From positions 11,338,946-11,402,945 of the forward strand of contig OY979727.1 in assembly GCA_963855995.1 (NCBI GenBank): a stretch of 64,000 nt of DNA. Reading direction: 5' to 3'. How positions within the stretch are numbered: position 1 is the stretch's first letter; each line of letters starts with the position of its first letter. Below are positions 46,137 through 63,500 of this stretch, one piece after another. This DNA comes from Muricea muricata (Eukaryota; Cnidaria; Anthozoa; Malacalcyonacea; Plexauridae). The translations under genes were made by a program, and so were the position numbers. The notes under the pieces were generated by a model. It ran no database searches. It had not been told where the DNA came from and saw only the letters and a program-made list of their open reading frames with translations.

Positions 46137-47217
46137 CTGTGACCATTCTCATACTTGACCCAAAATGTTGACCTTTTTATCTCCTTAACTTCACACTCTT
46201 GCACAAAGCGTATGAGGTCACTTACAAAAATGGAAATGTCGAAACGTTCTTGAAACGTTACTAAAATCTTATGGAAATTTGTTCGATATGTTGCCCTACA
46301 TCGATATTTTTCCACGATTTTGAAAATCCTTAAATCTACTAGGCGTTTCAACGCAGTTCTGAAACTCTTCAAGCGATGTCGTCACACTAAATTTCGACAC
46401 AATTTCCGATCGTATGTTCCGGGTCTCGACCATTGAAATGTATTAAAGCTCGATAACACATCTATTGTTGGGTTTTGAGGTCGGAAGTACGTCATATTTT
46501 TAGACTTGCGGCCATGTTGGATGACCCAACTTGAGCAGCATTGCGATAGATTTCAATTGCAGCATGTATAGTTTTCACATGGCAAAAGCCTTCAAGGCTT
46601 CAAAGGAATCACTTTTCTAACAGAAACTACAATCTTGGACAAAACTGTTGAGACACTTGAGCGATCATGTGTGATATTCTTAGGGTTTGTAGAATTTGCT
46701 TTGCTCCCCCCCCCCCCCAATTCAATGTTTTGGAGATAATGCCTATGCTTCGGTCATGCGGCTTTTGAATTATGTCAACATTGGACCGGGGGAGGGGGTT
46801 CAGAATGGAAGTTCTGAATATTCTAACATTTAAGACTAGCACACGTAGCCGGACTTAAAATTTTAATGAGTGTCTCAACACTCCTTGAGTTGAGCCATTC
46901 AACATGGCCGCCAATCTCAAAATAAGACGTGTTTCTGGCTTCAATTTTATTTGGGTTTTGTATTACGATGCATTATCCAGACATCCAGTCCCTATGCATA
47001 TCAATAGCTTGACCACTGGCCTTGACGTTGCGCAATCTTCAGAACGACGAGCTTCGCTTAGCTGATTTTGACCTCAGTCCTAAATCTCTTGTGCGAATAG
47101 GACTAAAGTCTCTTTGGTAGGCCTTATGCTCGTTTCCTTGTACATGCTCGATTTCTAGAATTGTTCGCGATTCTTAGAAGAACATTTCTTCAACGACACC
47201 AAAGCGCCAGCAGGATA
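46137..47217. other. Spacer upstream of the sulfatase, no gene seen
   Basis: No recognisable exon. A run of C (about 46707-46719) and scattered repeat-like phrases are present. The frame from the TTG at 47161 joins the sulfatase but has no ATG before 47218. Confidence 0.45.
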
Positions 47218-50200
47218 ATGTTACTTGCAGACCGTATACTTATCGTGCAGAATATTGTGGTAATATTCGCCTTTACATCTGTTGCGAGTTCGTTGGACGA
47301 AGTTAAATGGAGCAATAAGACGGCGAATACGTACGGGCAAAGTCCGAACTTTGTTGTGTTCCTTGTTGATGATTTGGGCATCGGAGACGTCGGCTGCTTT
47401 GGCAACGATACTATGAACACATCGAACATCGATAATTTGGCCCGTAATGGAGCGAAGTTGAACCACAATTTGGCTGCAGAGTCGATATGCACGCCTAGTC
47501 GAGCGGCGATGTTGACTGGAAGGTACGCAATTCGATCTGGTTTTGCGGCAGGACCAAACGAAGCTCGAGTACTTATGACCATCAACTGCCCCGGTGGTAT
47601 GCCACGGAATGAGACTACATTTGCCGAGGTTTTACAGGAACATGGCTATAAGACAGGTAATTAGCCTTTCTATTATCTAAAGGGAAATGGCAACAAAAGT
47701 TTTTGTCTCCAATGAAAGAGACTTTAAAACAGTATAAAGAAGTCTATTACCAATTTTTTATATCTGTTTTACTTCGGGAGATATATCTCACCTAAATCAA
47801 CGAACTGTTCGCCATCTTAGATCAATTTTTAACCTCATTAATTAACAATGTTTTGGTGACGTCACAACAGGGAAAAGCCATTCATAGCTTCTCGCAAATA
47901 AAATATTTGTGAAACCTTTTCAAGTCCGAGCTGAAGTCCGAAACACTTACCACGTGTGTGATTATTGGAGAAGATGAATCAAACATCGAAGATGAACAAC
48001 TGAAGATTTCAAGTCAAAATATATCACCAAATAAGGTAGATATAAAAACTCTGTAATAGACTTCTGTATGTTGTTTTGGGGTCTCTTTCAAATAAGACGA
48101 TAAAACTTTTTGTTGCTATTTCTCTTTAAACATGAAGTCGGAGAATGCTAATTTCAATTGCAATTATTCTCGCTCCACATAATTGCTGAACCAAAAAGAT
48201 AGCATTTCAGAGGTGTATATTTGCCCTAGTTCATATATATAGATTATAGTAATGCAACGAGCATGTATTAGCCTAATCATGCAGAGAATTTAGCCCCCTT
48301 GTGGAAATACTGTCGGTCTCTTTGAAATTAGTTCAACAAAGTTTCAAATGAGGCCTTAAGCTAGAATATATACAAGTTATAAATGCTAAAAATATAGTAA
48401 GTGTTGCGCTTTCGTTGACTGCAACATTGTCATAACTATGGGAAGTTGGGAGAGTATATAGACATTGTTTATCTATGTCTGAGCGCGGGCGAAGTATATA
48501 CGGCGGGCCTACAAACAAATATGCTACAACAGTTGATTAATTAAACAGTAGCCCAAGGGCAAAGGACATAGTCACTAAGATAAGCTCTACCAGGGGCGGA
48601 TCCAGGATTTTTCGTATGTAGGTCAAGATTTTCTGACGTCATTCGGAGGGGGGGAGAAAAAAGTACCGGTACTTAAAATTATGCTAGTTATTAAATATAG
48701 GCTAGTTATAGAAGCTTTAGTGGGTCAGAAAATAATGACCAATAAGGTTGCAGAATTTTTTTAAATTGCCCAATAAGAAGCTTTGCACGGAGCCCCTGAT
48801 TGCAACAAACAGGTCAGAACTCCCCACGAATGGGTCAAACTTTTATCCTACCAATCAGGTGCATCGATTTTGTCAGCTGATGGGGCAAAATTTATGTGTA
48901 AAACCGCAGCTTGACCTGTGGCAAAAAATAAATGACAGAAGGCTCAGATACTGAACGATTTTCGACCTGGATAGCTAATTGGCAAGTAACAGCACGCAAA
49001 AATGAAACTGGATTGTCTCCAGTAGTTTGGAATATTAATTATTTGTTTGGCAATTTTTACGTAGGTCAAGTGACCCATTTGACCACCCCTAGATCCGCGC
49101 CTGAGCTCTACCCTGCAAGCGTAGAGTCTCTTCTTAATCGTTTTAATTGAGAAGAGAGCAGTACAGAAATCTTGTATATCTTTAATTTTTGGAGCCGCCA
49201 ACCCAAGGCCTGCTCAAATGATATTATAAAAGATTTCTCACGGAAAAAAGGATTATAAGAGACTCCTCGCAGGTGGTAAAACTTACCTTAGTTGTTTATC
49301 GTACGAACTGTAAATATTTGGACAATATGTATATGAGACAATTTATTGAAAAACTAAATTTGATGACATGTTTGATTAAAGATCAAGACAAGACAGACGA
49401 TCTTTGGAACTGTTAAACGACCCTTTTTACATTAACGTACAACACGCTGGATCGTCGGGCCGTTCTGGGGGAATAGCTTGTCTTCTTTTAATTCGCCTGT
49501 ACTCAAGACTAAACACAATTCTACACGATACGTTTTTTATTCTACAATCTCTTCTCAGTTCAAGTGAAAGTGTGCAGGCCCTTCTCCGTCAGTGTTCTGA
49601 GCATTGAGCGCGTCTATATTAAGTAATGTGATCACTACAGTCGCTCTTTGTTTATTGCTCCGTGCAAGACAGTTGTGCATTGGGCATTGTGCTATGTGTG
49701 CGCGCGCACACATCCGGATTAATAATAATTAATTATAGTTTCATTTGGCACAGTGTTAATCTCGTACAACAGTATTTACAGTACTGCCCGTCATGAGAGA
49801 ACTATATAAAATATTTCTTTTTTATTCTAGCCGTCTTTGGCAAGTGGCATCTCGGACTAAATATCACAAAAGGCCAAGAATATTCCCACCATCCAATGAA
49901 TCACGGTTTTGACGAATTTTATGGATTGCCTCTCTCGAACCTCAGAGACTGTGGCCCTCTTGCGGAAGGATCTTCCGTCATCAAAGAGATTGAGAACTAC
50001 GTCTTCACATTTTTATTTCCCTTGATGGTTTTGGGCTTTATTCTGCTGTTCACTAGATCGTTACAACCAAAATGGGCGATATTCTTCATCGTTTTTACTG
50101 TTATCTTATATTTCATTTCGGTGCGTATCGTTCATAGCGTGTATTCAAGGCTCAATTGTCTCGTCATGGACAAGTTCGAGGTTGTTGAGCAACCTATCGT

Positions 50201-52064
50201 ACTTCAAAACCTAACAGTACGTCTGACAGAGAAAGCCAAGGATTTTATCGGCCGAAATAAGCAGCAACCGTTCCTCCTCTACATGCCTTTCGTAAAGGTT
50301 CACCCCGTTCTGTTCACTTCGCCAGCATTCGAAGGCGTGAGCAAGAATGGTCGCTATGGTGACAATGTTGAAGAAATGGACTGGAGTGTTGGAGAAATTG
50401 TAAAGTATCTTGATGAAGAGAAACTTTTGGAAAACACTTTTGTGTATTTCACGTCTGATAATGGCGCGTTTACGCACATTGTGACCGATGACGGCGAGCG
50501 CATTGGTGGATGGAACAAGCCGTTTAAAGGAAGTATGTTCCCAATCGTATCCATGTTAACAATTAGATTACAAGCTCGAGATTTCTATGAGGTGATAAGT
50601 CCTAATCAACTATCAACGCATAGAGATTAAGAGCGAGGAATCTAAGTGTTTTAGTAGAGTTTGAGATAAATAATTGATTTCCAAGTCATTTTGCTAAAAA
50701 ACCTATTAAAAATTGTCTTTGAATTGAAAAAAAAATACACCAGAAAAATTATTGTTTGGCTGCTCCCCATCTGTCGAGCAATAAATAGCGAGTAGAGTAG
50801 CCAATCAAATTACAGCATTAGTATGCTAGTATGATTCTACAAAATGCAATTAGTCATTTCCTAATCGAGGTACTTCGCGAAGAATGCATGGATTTTTGGA
50901 GGGAGAGTGCAATAGAGAGCACTAGACATGAAACGAATACTGCAAACAAAAGTAATTTTTTTAAATTTTCCAAATTTAGACTTTTGAAGGTTCTCAGTTC
51001 ACTTTGCGCTGTTTCATTGGATCAATGTATAGATTCTTTGCGGTTCACAGCTGGGAAATGACTATATTTTCCTTGTTTGTTTGTATGCTTGCGTTTGAGC
51101 GTTTAATAAAGCCTGTTCATAATTTGCTTAGAATCCTAAGAAGGAGCCAGAAACTCGTTTCTACTTGCTATTTGGTATCACGCATTGAGTAAAAGCATTT
51201 TAGCCGACTATTTTTTGTTACTTACTTTATTACGAGTCATGTGACCTCTTGTAATGATCTCAGGAATTTATCCAAGATGGCGGACTGCTCATATGTTGGT
51301 GTCCAAATATCTCAAAATCAAGCGTTATATGTAAAAGCTGTAAAGGTCTTGCCTGGTTCTGTCAAATGGATCCAACTTAGTTCTTACTGCCCATGCTATT
51401 TCACGCTTCCTCTAGATCTATTATTTTCCTATCCACAGACATGGGCACAACGTACGAAGGTGGAATACGTACCCCGGCGGTTGTCATGTGGAAGGGACAC
51501 ATCTCTGAAGGTATCACAGTGAACGAACCAACGAATAACATGGATGTCTTTACAACAATGATTGAAATAGCTGGGGGAGCGATACCAGATGATCGGATAA
51601 TCGACGGGAAAAACATCCTACCTTTGTTAAAGCAAGAAGTGTCAATATCACCGCATGAGTACATGTTCCACTACTGCGGATCTGCTCTTCAGGCAGTGAG
51701 GTATCGACCTCGCACGGGAACCATCACGTGGAAGGCATTGTACATCACTCCCGTATGGGCGGAGGGTAAAGACACGTGTGATCAAACGGACGTGCCGCTT
51801 TGTGCGTGCTTCGATGAAGGCAAAGGCTATGTTGAATATCATGACCCGCCCTTGCTCCACGATATCACCAATGATCCTTACGAGAAGAACCCCATCTATC
51901 CACTGGACGCCCATCACTTCGCCATCATCGCAAATATAACAACGGCAAAGAAGCGTCACGAGGCTGGTGTGAAACCGGTTCCAAAACAGCTGGGCAAGCC
52001 GAATGGCCAAATGGACATGAGCCTTCAACTGTGTTGTAATGCGCCATTTTGTTCCTGTCCTTGA
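47218..52064 (+). CDS. Steryl-sulfatase-type sulfatase with membrane hairpin
   Basis: Three exons, 47218-47656, 49831-50532 and 51439-52064, join in phase to 588 residues. Sulfatases hydrolyse sulfate esters in the secretory or lysosomal lumen. M-L-L-A-D-R then a hydrophobic run to V-A-S-S is a signal peptide. Metal-site aspartates are in F-L-V-D-D (D51, D52). The signature C-T-P-S-R has C91, the residue converted to formylglycine. G-Y-K-T-A-V-F-G-K-W-H-L-G (about 143-155) spans the first splice join. T-S-D-N-G-A and Y-E-G-G-I-R-T-P follow. Two hydrophobic helices at about 203-252 form the hairpin seen in steryl sulfatase and ARSD/E/F-type enzymes, suggesting a membrane-anchored enzyme. Substrate is not determinable. 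Frames are intact. Confidence 0.92.
47679..48129. repeat. Fold-back element in sulfatase intron 1
   Basis: Inverted arms of about 75 bp: left AGGGAAATGGCAACAAAAGT...GAAGTCTATTAC, right GTAATAGACTTC...TTTTTGTTGCTATTTCTCTT. Typical MITE structure; no coding capacity. Confidence 0.75.
48591..49103. mobile_element. Non-autonomous hAT element in sulfatase intron 1
   Basis: A 513-bp element with ends CAGGGGCGGATCCAGG and CAGGCGCGGATCTAGG (inverted), flanked by the 8-bp duplication AGCTCTAC (48583-48590 and 49104-49111). Ends and duplication size are diagnostic of hAT. No transposase frame is present. Confidence 0.9.
50545..50850. repeat. Dispersed repeat after sulfatase exon 2
   Basis: It holds AACAATTAGATTACAAGCTC / GAGATTTCTATGAGGTGATA and, further on, TAGCGAGTAGAGTAGCCAAT...GTATGCTAGTATGATTCTAC. 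The same phrases occur in the opposite orientation at about 55125-55435 and partly at 62960-63075. It starts right behind the donor at 50533, so the open frame runs into it; that extension is not coding. Confidence 0.6.
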
Positions 52065-52069
52065 CGTTC

Positions 52070-52445
52070 TATTGGACTATTCTCCAATTAGACAAACTTT
52101 TAAATTCGAAAATAATTTTAGCACAGTTGGCCAGAGCTTCTTAAATTTAGTGAAATTGTGACGTTTGGTTGCAAAATATTGTAAAATGTCGAAAATATAG
52201 TAATGTAAAGTTTGCGAATTTTGTATATTTTTGTATTACGCGGGAAAAAGCGTTACCACATTTCCACATAGTAGTAACGCTTTTCCGAGCATAATACAAA
52301 AGTATACAAAATTCGCAAACTTTACAGGTTTATATTTTCCACATTTTTACAATATTTTAAAACCAAATTTGGCACTTGCATGAAATTTAGGATGTTCTTT
52401 CCAGCTGTGCTAATTGATTTTCCGAATTCGAAACTAAGTAATTAA
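52070..52445. repeat. Fold-back MITE, family 1, copy 1
   Basis: The centre has GTTTGCGAATTTTGTATA...TATGTGGAAA-type arms: GCGGGAAAAAGCGTTACCAC and its inverted partner, then TATACAAAATTCGCAAAC. Outer parts ATTAGACAAACTTTTAAATT and AGCACAGTTGG match the copy at 57735-58110. Confidence 0.75.
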
Positions 52446-53325
52446 GTAGCAAGAACTGAGTTACTGACCTAGAGTGGCTTTTCAGCAACGCGTTTTTTCA
52501 TGTACAAACACGCACGTAAAAAGCTAAATCTATTTTAATTGAAATAAAGAAATGATTTTAAGCGGACAGCATCTTCCTTCGATTTCGCATGCTTTAGTAA
52601 TTCCATTCCATGTTAAACTAGACAGCCGAAATACGATGGTCAAATTGACGTACTTATCAATAAAAGCCACTGTTGTCTGAGAAAAATACAAGTCGTTTAC
52701 ACATCTGCAATTTTCGAGGTGGAACAGAAAAAATGTTGCGATAAACGTTTTCTTCGTTACCGAGAATATGTCAATCAATAGTTTCTAAATATTTTGTTCC
52801 ATGATTATGTGCGTATGTCGTAATGAATTTTAGATGATAAATGTTATTTCGATTGATTTGCTCATTTTCCTATGCCCCCTCTATGCCCGAAGTAAGGGTG
52901 GGGCTAATATGATGGGGGCGACAGGTCACTAATGGTCGGACGTCTCGTGCATATTGTACACTGTAACTGCTAAAAAACATCAAATGACTAGAAGAGAAAC
53001 AACGGAACACTTTACCACATCATTGCTGAGCCTCATTATCTTTTTGGTACAAATAATCAAAGCATTATACTTTATTAATGTAAAAGAAAGATTTGAAAAA
53101 CTATTTTCGCACTCCAGTTTCTGACGGACGTTTGAGATCGATGGCGTCTGAATTTGTGCCCAGCGGTTTGCCACGCGAGGCATGCGCAATACGTCGAAAG
53201 CAAACGGCGAAAATTTCAAAAAAATGGTCAAGAATAAAAATTTGAACACGTTGGAAAGGAATAAAAGTTTCAAATGATTTTACTTAAATGAATGATTTGA
53301 GGAGATACATTCCGTGAGGTTAGCA
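52446..53325. other. Sulfatase to CENP-A spacer
   Basis: No further exon is seen. The CENP-A promoter should lie in the last few hundred bases; no motif could be assigned with confidence. Confidence 0.4.
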
Positions 53326-57510
<4,185 letters not shown>

Positions 57511-57734
57511 AAGATGACAGTACATTATGTACACGATATGTTAAGCATTAGTTGTAGTAAGCAGTTCTTGCAAATATCATAGGTACATTTTTATTTTGGC
57601 CTTTTATACATGACGTTGTCATGATTCGCATCGCTCTGGTTCAACCGTATACACAGTCAAAAACCGCAACAAGTCTGTTGACATCTTGCAACAAACTTGT
57701 TATCAACAAGCCGATATCAGGATGAGTTCGCATT

Positions 57735-58110
57735 GCTAATGGACTATTCCCCTATTAGACAAACTTTTAAATTCGAAAACAATTTTAGCATAGCTGAAAA
57801 GAGCATCCTAAATTTCATGCAGTTGTAAAGTTTGGTTGCAAATTAGTGTAAAATGTGGAAAATATAGTCCTGTAAGTTTGCGAATTTTGTATACTTTTGT
57901 ATTACGCACGGAGAAGCGTTACCACTATGTGGAAATGTGGTAACGCTTTTTCCCGCGTAATACAAAAGTATACACAATTCGCAAACTTTACATTGCTATA
58001 TTTTCAACATTTTCCAATATTTTACAACCAAACTTCACAGTTTCACTAAAATTAGGAAGCTCTTTCCAACTGTGCTTATGGTATGGTTTTCAAATTTAAA
58101 AGTTTGCGTA
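57735..58110. repeat. Fold-back MITE, family 1, copy 3
   Basis: Downstream of the CENP-A stop: ATTAGACAAACTTTTAAATT, AGCATCCTAAATTTCATGCA, GTTTGCGAATTTTGTATACT, central GGAGAAGCGTTACCACTATG with its inverted partner, and a right arm back to AATTTAAAAGTTTGCGTAAT. Confidence 0.75.
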
Positions 58111-58274
58111 ATTGGGGAATGGTCCATTGACTTGGTTTGCAAATATTGTCCTCCTAAAACCTTACCAGCCAGGTTGCCACTAACCTTTTCTGACTGGCTT
58201 TGTGAGTGGTTAGTGATAACAATGAAAGACAATAACCTGTAGAAATTGGTTTTCCAAAGAACGGATAGTAAACA

Positions 58275-58972
58275 TTGACTGTAGTCAGGGAGGCAGAGGT
58301 ACAAAAATACATGTCTACTTACCATATCGAGGGACAATTTCATTTTGCTCTTAAATTGTCCGTTACATGCCTAATATAACAATTCTGAATGTTGTTTGGC
58401 CCAATTTTTCTTGTGGGCTCCAGCCAACACGTTTTTTCTAAAATTTTCTATAAAACTATATTATTGTCAAAAAAGGCGAAATTTCGGACTTATTTCTAGG
58501 AAAAACGACTTACGTTATCAAAAAGGTAATAAAAAACTACATATAACACATTATGGATAATTTTTTTTTCCACATTTTTGTTGAGTTATGAGCGTTCGAA
58601 AACTTATTTTCAGACTAGTGCCCAGGAAATTAGCATCATTTTAGGACATTTTCCCGTTTTGAAGCAGCAATAACTCGAAAACTGCTTGAAAAACCAGGGT
58701 GTCCGTAATGATGTCTTTTATGTTGTTTTTTATAAGCTTTCTGATCATACAAGTCATTTTTCAAATGAATGAACTTGAAAATTTGCTATTTTTGACCACA
58801 TAATAGTTTTATAATAAAACTGACGAAAAACGTGTTGATCGAAGCCCACAAGATAAATTGGGCCAAACAACATTCAGAATTGTTATATTAGGCATGTAAC
58901 AGACAATTTAAGAGAAAAATGGATTTGTCCCTCGAGAAGGTAGGTAAAATGACCTCTGCCTCCCTGACTACT
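58275..58972. repeat. Large inverted-repeat element
   Basis: Left arm from CTGTAGTCAGGGAGGCAGAG through CGAGGGACAATTTCATTTTG and CCTAATATAACAATTCTGAA; right arm is the inverted copy, ending ACCTCTGCCTCCCTGACTAC. Arms are about 180 bp, imperfect, with a non-coding centre. Confidence 0.78.
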
Positions 58973-59078
58973 GCTTTTGTTTCGAAAGTCCAGTCACAAA
59001 ACCTGATCATCTGAACATGGTAGTCGCCCTACCAGCCTAGGTAGCAAATAACTGCGAGTCTGCAGTCTAACAGGGCAA

Positions 59079-59213
59079 GCTTTGTTTTGCTGTCCACAGT
59101 GTAAATAGTTGTCAAGGCCCGTCACTAAAGAGTATTGTTTAGCCTTAAAACGTGGGGTAACAATGCTGAATAATAGTATTGACAACAGAACAATGTGGGC
59201 AGCAAAACATTGT
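59079..59213. repeat. Short fold-back repeat
   Basis: AAGCTTTGTTTTGCTGTCCA and an inverted GTGGGCAGCAAAACATTGTT enclose about 95 bp with a weaker inner pair. Confidence 0.5.
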
Positions 59214-60513
59214 TGAATCCTGTTTATGTCTAAATCACAGTAGTTTTGTTGTACACTCTAGACTACTCCAAAAAATATTTCGTGAATGACTGACTTTAAA
59301 CAAAATACGAGACAAATTGACCTAGTCTCGTGATTTTGATCATTTGTTCATGCGCATGTGCAGAACGAACTTTGCGCCACCATCGATCGAACTAAAGTTT
59401 ATGAGATGGAATCTTACTGATTCTCTAAATGTTTTTTATTTTGTATTATACAATTTATATTTTTTATGACTTTCGTCGTACGGAATACACACGTATTTTA
59501 TATTATATAATGCATATTTTCTTATAGTAGCACTTATTTTAATGTTATTACCTTTTTGAGTTGTATATGATATACAGTCCTTACAGACGAGATTTTGTAA
59601 ATATAGTTTTTTATGTATACATTTATAAATGCTGAAAAAATAGAAATTAACTTTTTATTCAAATTTTCCCACGAAAAGAAGTAAAAGGGAAGGTGTAAAG
59701 GTCAAAACCAAATAAGAGTTGTTCGTGATAGAAATTGGCCACGGTAATTACTGCCAATTTACCAAGAGAATGCTGTCGAAAATTGTAAAACAAATGACTC
59801 AGATGAGTCCAAATTTCGAAGTGACTCGATGTTTCGGATGGCCAAAAAAGGAAACGCAATTCTGTGCCAAGTTGCACGGAGTTTTAGAAACGGAAATTAT
59901 GGACGCTTAATGCCGGAACTAGATGTTTCAAACAAATAAATATACTTCAAGAAGACAATGAACAAGGTGGGTAGAACACAAAAGGTCATAGTCAGAGGTC
60001 AACTTTTGATGCTTCGTAAGTTCGTGTTTCCGTTTTTGTTGAAAACTTTTTATTTTCGACGTCTTTAGAATTTATTTTATCACCGGTAAAAATACTTCTA
60101 AAGAAAAAAATATATTTAACTTAGTATTTTATGTGACTGAAATTTTCGAATATTTCGAAAAGGATTTGATGTCGAATTCGTGATAGGAAAAAACAACAAA
60201 AATTCGGCGAAAAGGTATCCTTACACTTCGATTAAAATGTCAAAAAGAGTTCAAAATGGATGAATTTAAGCTTAAAATGTTAAGTGGTATAAAATGCAGC
60301 ATTTTAACTTAACTGTACCATTTTAACTTAATTGTACCATTTACACAAAGAAGGCTTTGTTGGTTGATATGGTTGGACTGGAGCAAAATGCCTACGCAAA
60401 GAAAATCTTCAATTTCGAAAAGTGGAAGTCCTTAACAAACAAAATGGCTTCCTAGTGACTCAGAGCGGAAAATGACGGTGCTCTAATATAATACTACAGG
60501 AAAGTGTGAAGAA
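59214..60513. other. Spacer before the DENND1 gene, no gene seen
   Basis: AT-rich, with no supported exon. The DENND1 promoter and 5' UTR should be in the last few hundred bases. Confidence 0.4.
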
Positions 60514-63500
60514 ATGGGTTCTCGTTTACGGTAAGAAATCCTGTGCTTGGACTCACAAGCCTTTCTTTGTTTCACTTTGTGCTTGTTTGTAATCATTTGT
60601 ATATGTTTAGGCCGATTCCCGATAAAATTTTTGAGTGCCTTGTCGAAGTCACGGCTCCGGTATCAGAGAGCGAAGGTACGGCAAATTATGCAATATGATC
60701 TCCAATTTCCAAACTGCTTTCAAAGTTTGTTGCCGACTTCTCTTCCTTGTTTCTAAAGCTTTTAAATTCGATCTTTAACCAGCGCAAATGCTCAAATTTT
60801 TGTTTGTTTTTTAATGGCAGCGAAACAGAAGCATGAACGCATTTTAAAATGGGTAATTTCACGAACTTAGTTGCGATATATCGGTTTCGACTTCCGAACT
60901 TGTATTTTAAGAGTCTGATGGGCAAACGATAAAATCACAGACCGAGGTTGATTTGGGATTGTAGAGTCTGGCCATTTGTAGCAAATGGCGTTATTAATGA
61001 CAACATGTTGTCATTTGGCGACGTCTCGTGCAGTTTTTGTTATAAATACCTCATATAATTCATGTTATGGAGCAAGAAATTGCTGTTTCGAATTGCGAAT
61101 AGAACGCAACAAATAAGAATGACTTGTAATGTAGTTAGACTTGCAATGTCAATGTATTTCACAAACAAATTGTTTCTAAAATTTGCTATGATATTTCATA
61201 TTACAATCAGTTATCCAAAAATCTGCCCCTGCTGCGAGCATCTGTATATTATGTCACCCTTGTATTACATTTTTTTGGGCTATTCCCAATTTTGGGCAAT
61301 TCTAATACCAATGCATATTTTTGTGGCATATGGCACATTTGCTAGCATTACATCTGGCTCCCATTGCAGTGTAGTTAAGAAATGAGGAAGCGAGGCAAAA
61401 ATTAGGATGGCCCAAACTATAGCAATATACAAAATGCTAATTTTAGTCATTCCAGGAAGCATGTATGTACGTCTTCAGTATTGGGGGAAGTAAAATTGCA
61501 CTTTCCACAAATAGATCTCTTCCAGTGATCATGGATTTGTTCTGCGATAGGGGAAAAGACTTTAGTCTGCAAATACAAAAATAGGGTGAAAACAAGTGCT
61601 TTTTTAATTCTTAGTCAAGTTCCTTGTATGTTTGCATGGTGAATATCAAATCAAAATACAAGTTTGTGGAAACACCATGTATGCTCCGAGAGGATCCGAG
61701 CTTACAGATAGAAAGCTCTGCGATAATAAACTTACATGGTGTTTGCACAAAATTATATTTTGAGTGCTTTTTGCTGAAAATCTCATGTGCAATGGGGTAG
61801 GGGGTTGAAGAAATTGCAGGACAAGTCTGCAACTCATTTGTTGATGGCTCCTAATTGGAAGATACTCCATCTGTCCCCATTTATCTCTACCAGAGGCATT
61901 TTTCTCCTTAATTGTTGAAATATACTTTTTAGGTGCAAAATTGGCCAGTTTTTTCCCAGAAAATTACGAGGATGTGGTATGTGCCTATCTTTTTTTGTAA
62001 ACATGCTAAACCTGGTGAGCCCCTAGTGACTATCCAAGGTTGACAATCCCATCGTGATCCAAAAGGCAATCCCATGATAGATTAAATTTTGATTCAGACA
62101 AGGGCAACAAGATCCTTCACAGCAGCTGAAAAGAGTCTCTGGAAATTAGAGAAATTGCAATGATTGGTTACAGTAGTGTAACCATCTGACAATGTGGTGG
62201 CACTATACAAATATCTTCATGTTCATTGACTGCGAAAACAACAATTTTGAAAGAAATAATGATTATAATAATTTCAAATTTGCATAGCGGGACTAAGTTG
62301 TCAAGCTGGCTATGCCATTGTTTGGTTATGAAATCTTGCAAATGCTGAAGGAAATAGCCCTGCAAAGTTTTCAAATTTTGTACATACATGCAGAATAGCT
62401 CACAACTTTGAATGTGGTAGACTTTTTTGTGTGTAGTACAAAATTTGCCACATCAGGCACCAAACTTTACAATTTTGCTAATATCAAGATGCCTGTTCTT
62501 TTCAGCTGTGCTGAAAGAATTTTTCATGTTGCTTGAGTCAAGATTTAGTCCATTATGGGAATTGTCCATTAACGGCTCGTTATATACAGTACATAGTGGC
62601 TCAAAATCTTTCTTTTTGCATGTTGGCTTACAAAGTGGGTAAAAAGGGACACTGCCGCCATCTGCCGTAACACTGCCTGATTATAAAATCAGGCTAGTTT
62701 CAGCATTATGTGATAGAGATGCTCTGCCTCATTGCTTTGCCAGCAGAAAATTATACTTCTCACGCACACCTTGGAAAGCTTCGGCAGCCATCCACTGCTG
62801 CAAAGCTTGTCTTTTATTTGGTAAATCATGTGCATATGAAATTTAATGGTTCTAATAAACTTATTGACCAAAAACAGCTGGTGACTGTGTTACTGTAGTA
62901 GGTCAGGCAGGTGTTCTGTTAAGCAATGGCATATTAATGCTTCCTCCACCTGCGCTATCCAATATTAGTAGAATCATACTGGCATACTAATGCAAATGCT
63001 GTAATTTGATTGGCTACTCTACTCGCTATCTATCACTTGATACTGTAGATAGCGAGTAGCAAAACACTATTTTTTCTGGTGGATTTTGTGGTGCCATTTT
63101 CAAAATCATTTTTGTCAGAATAAAAGCACTCAAAAGTTAACAAATTTTAATGAAAACATTTTACTGCATGGCATGTTACGATAATCATAAGTTGCTTTGG
63201 CTTGTTTCCGTGCCAATTAATTTTTAATCAGCGTACTGTGCTGTGATTAAGCAGTCAGAATCGAGCTATCAAAGAAAAATGATATTAACAAAGAAAAAGT
63301 GATAATTACACATAATTAATTTGTTGACCATAATTTTTTTTTATTATTTTTAAGAAAATGCTGGAAGATGTTGTTACAAAGTTTTGTTTTCCCTTTGCAC
63401 ATGACGCGTAAGTACTTTAAAGACACAACAGTAAAGCGCTATTGTAATCTGTGATGATACAGTCTGATAGGCTTTACTTTGGAACCCTGTAACTTCACCT

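Noticed and set aside
47161..47217. Extended N-terminus of the sulfatase from the TTG at 47161
   Set aside because: There is no ATG, and the ATG at 47218 directly gives a good signal peptide.
50533..50630. Coding extension of sulfatase exon 2 past 50532
   Set aside because: It runs over a GTATGT donor into a dispersed repeat also seen at 55305; joining to 51439 restores the sulfatase motif Y-E-G-G-I-R-T-P.
61062..61385. 107-residue hydrophobic open frame in a DENND1 intron
   Set aside because: No recognisable domain, no splice or repeat support, and composition like the AT-rich surroundings.
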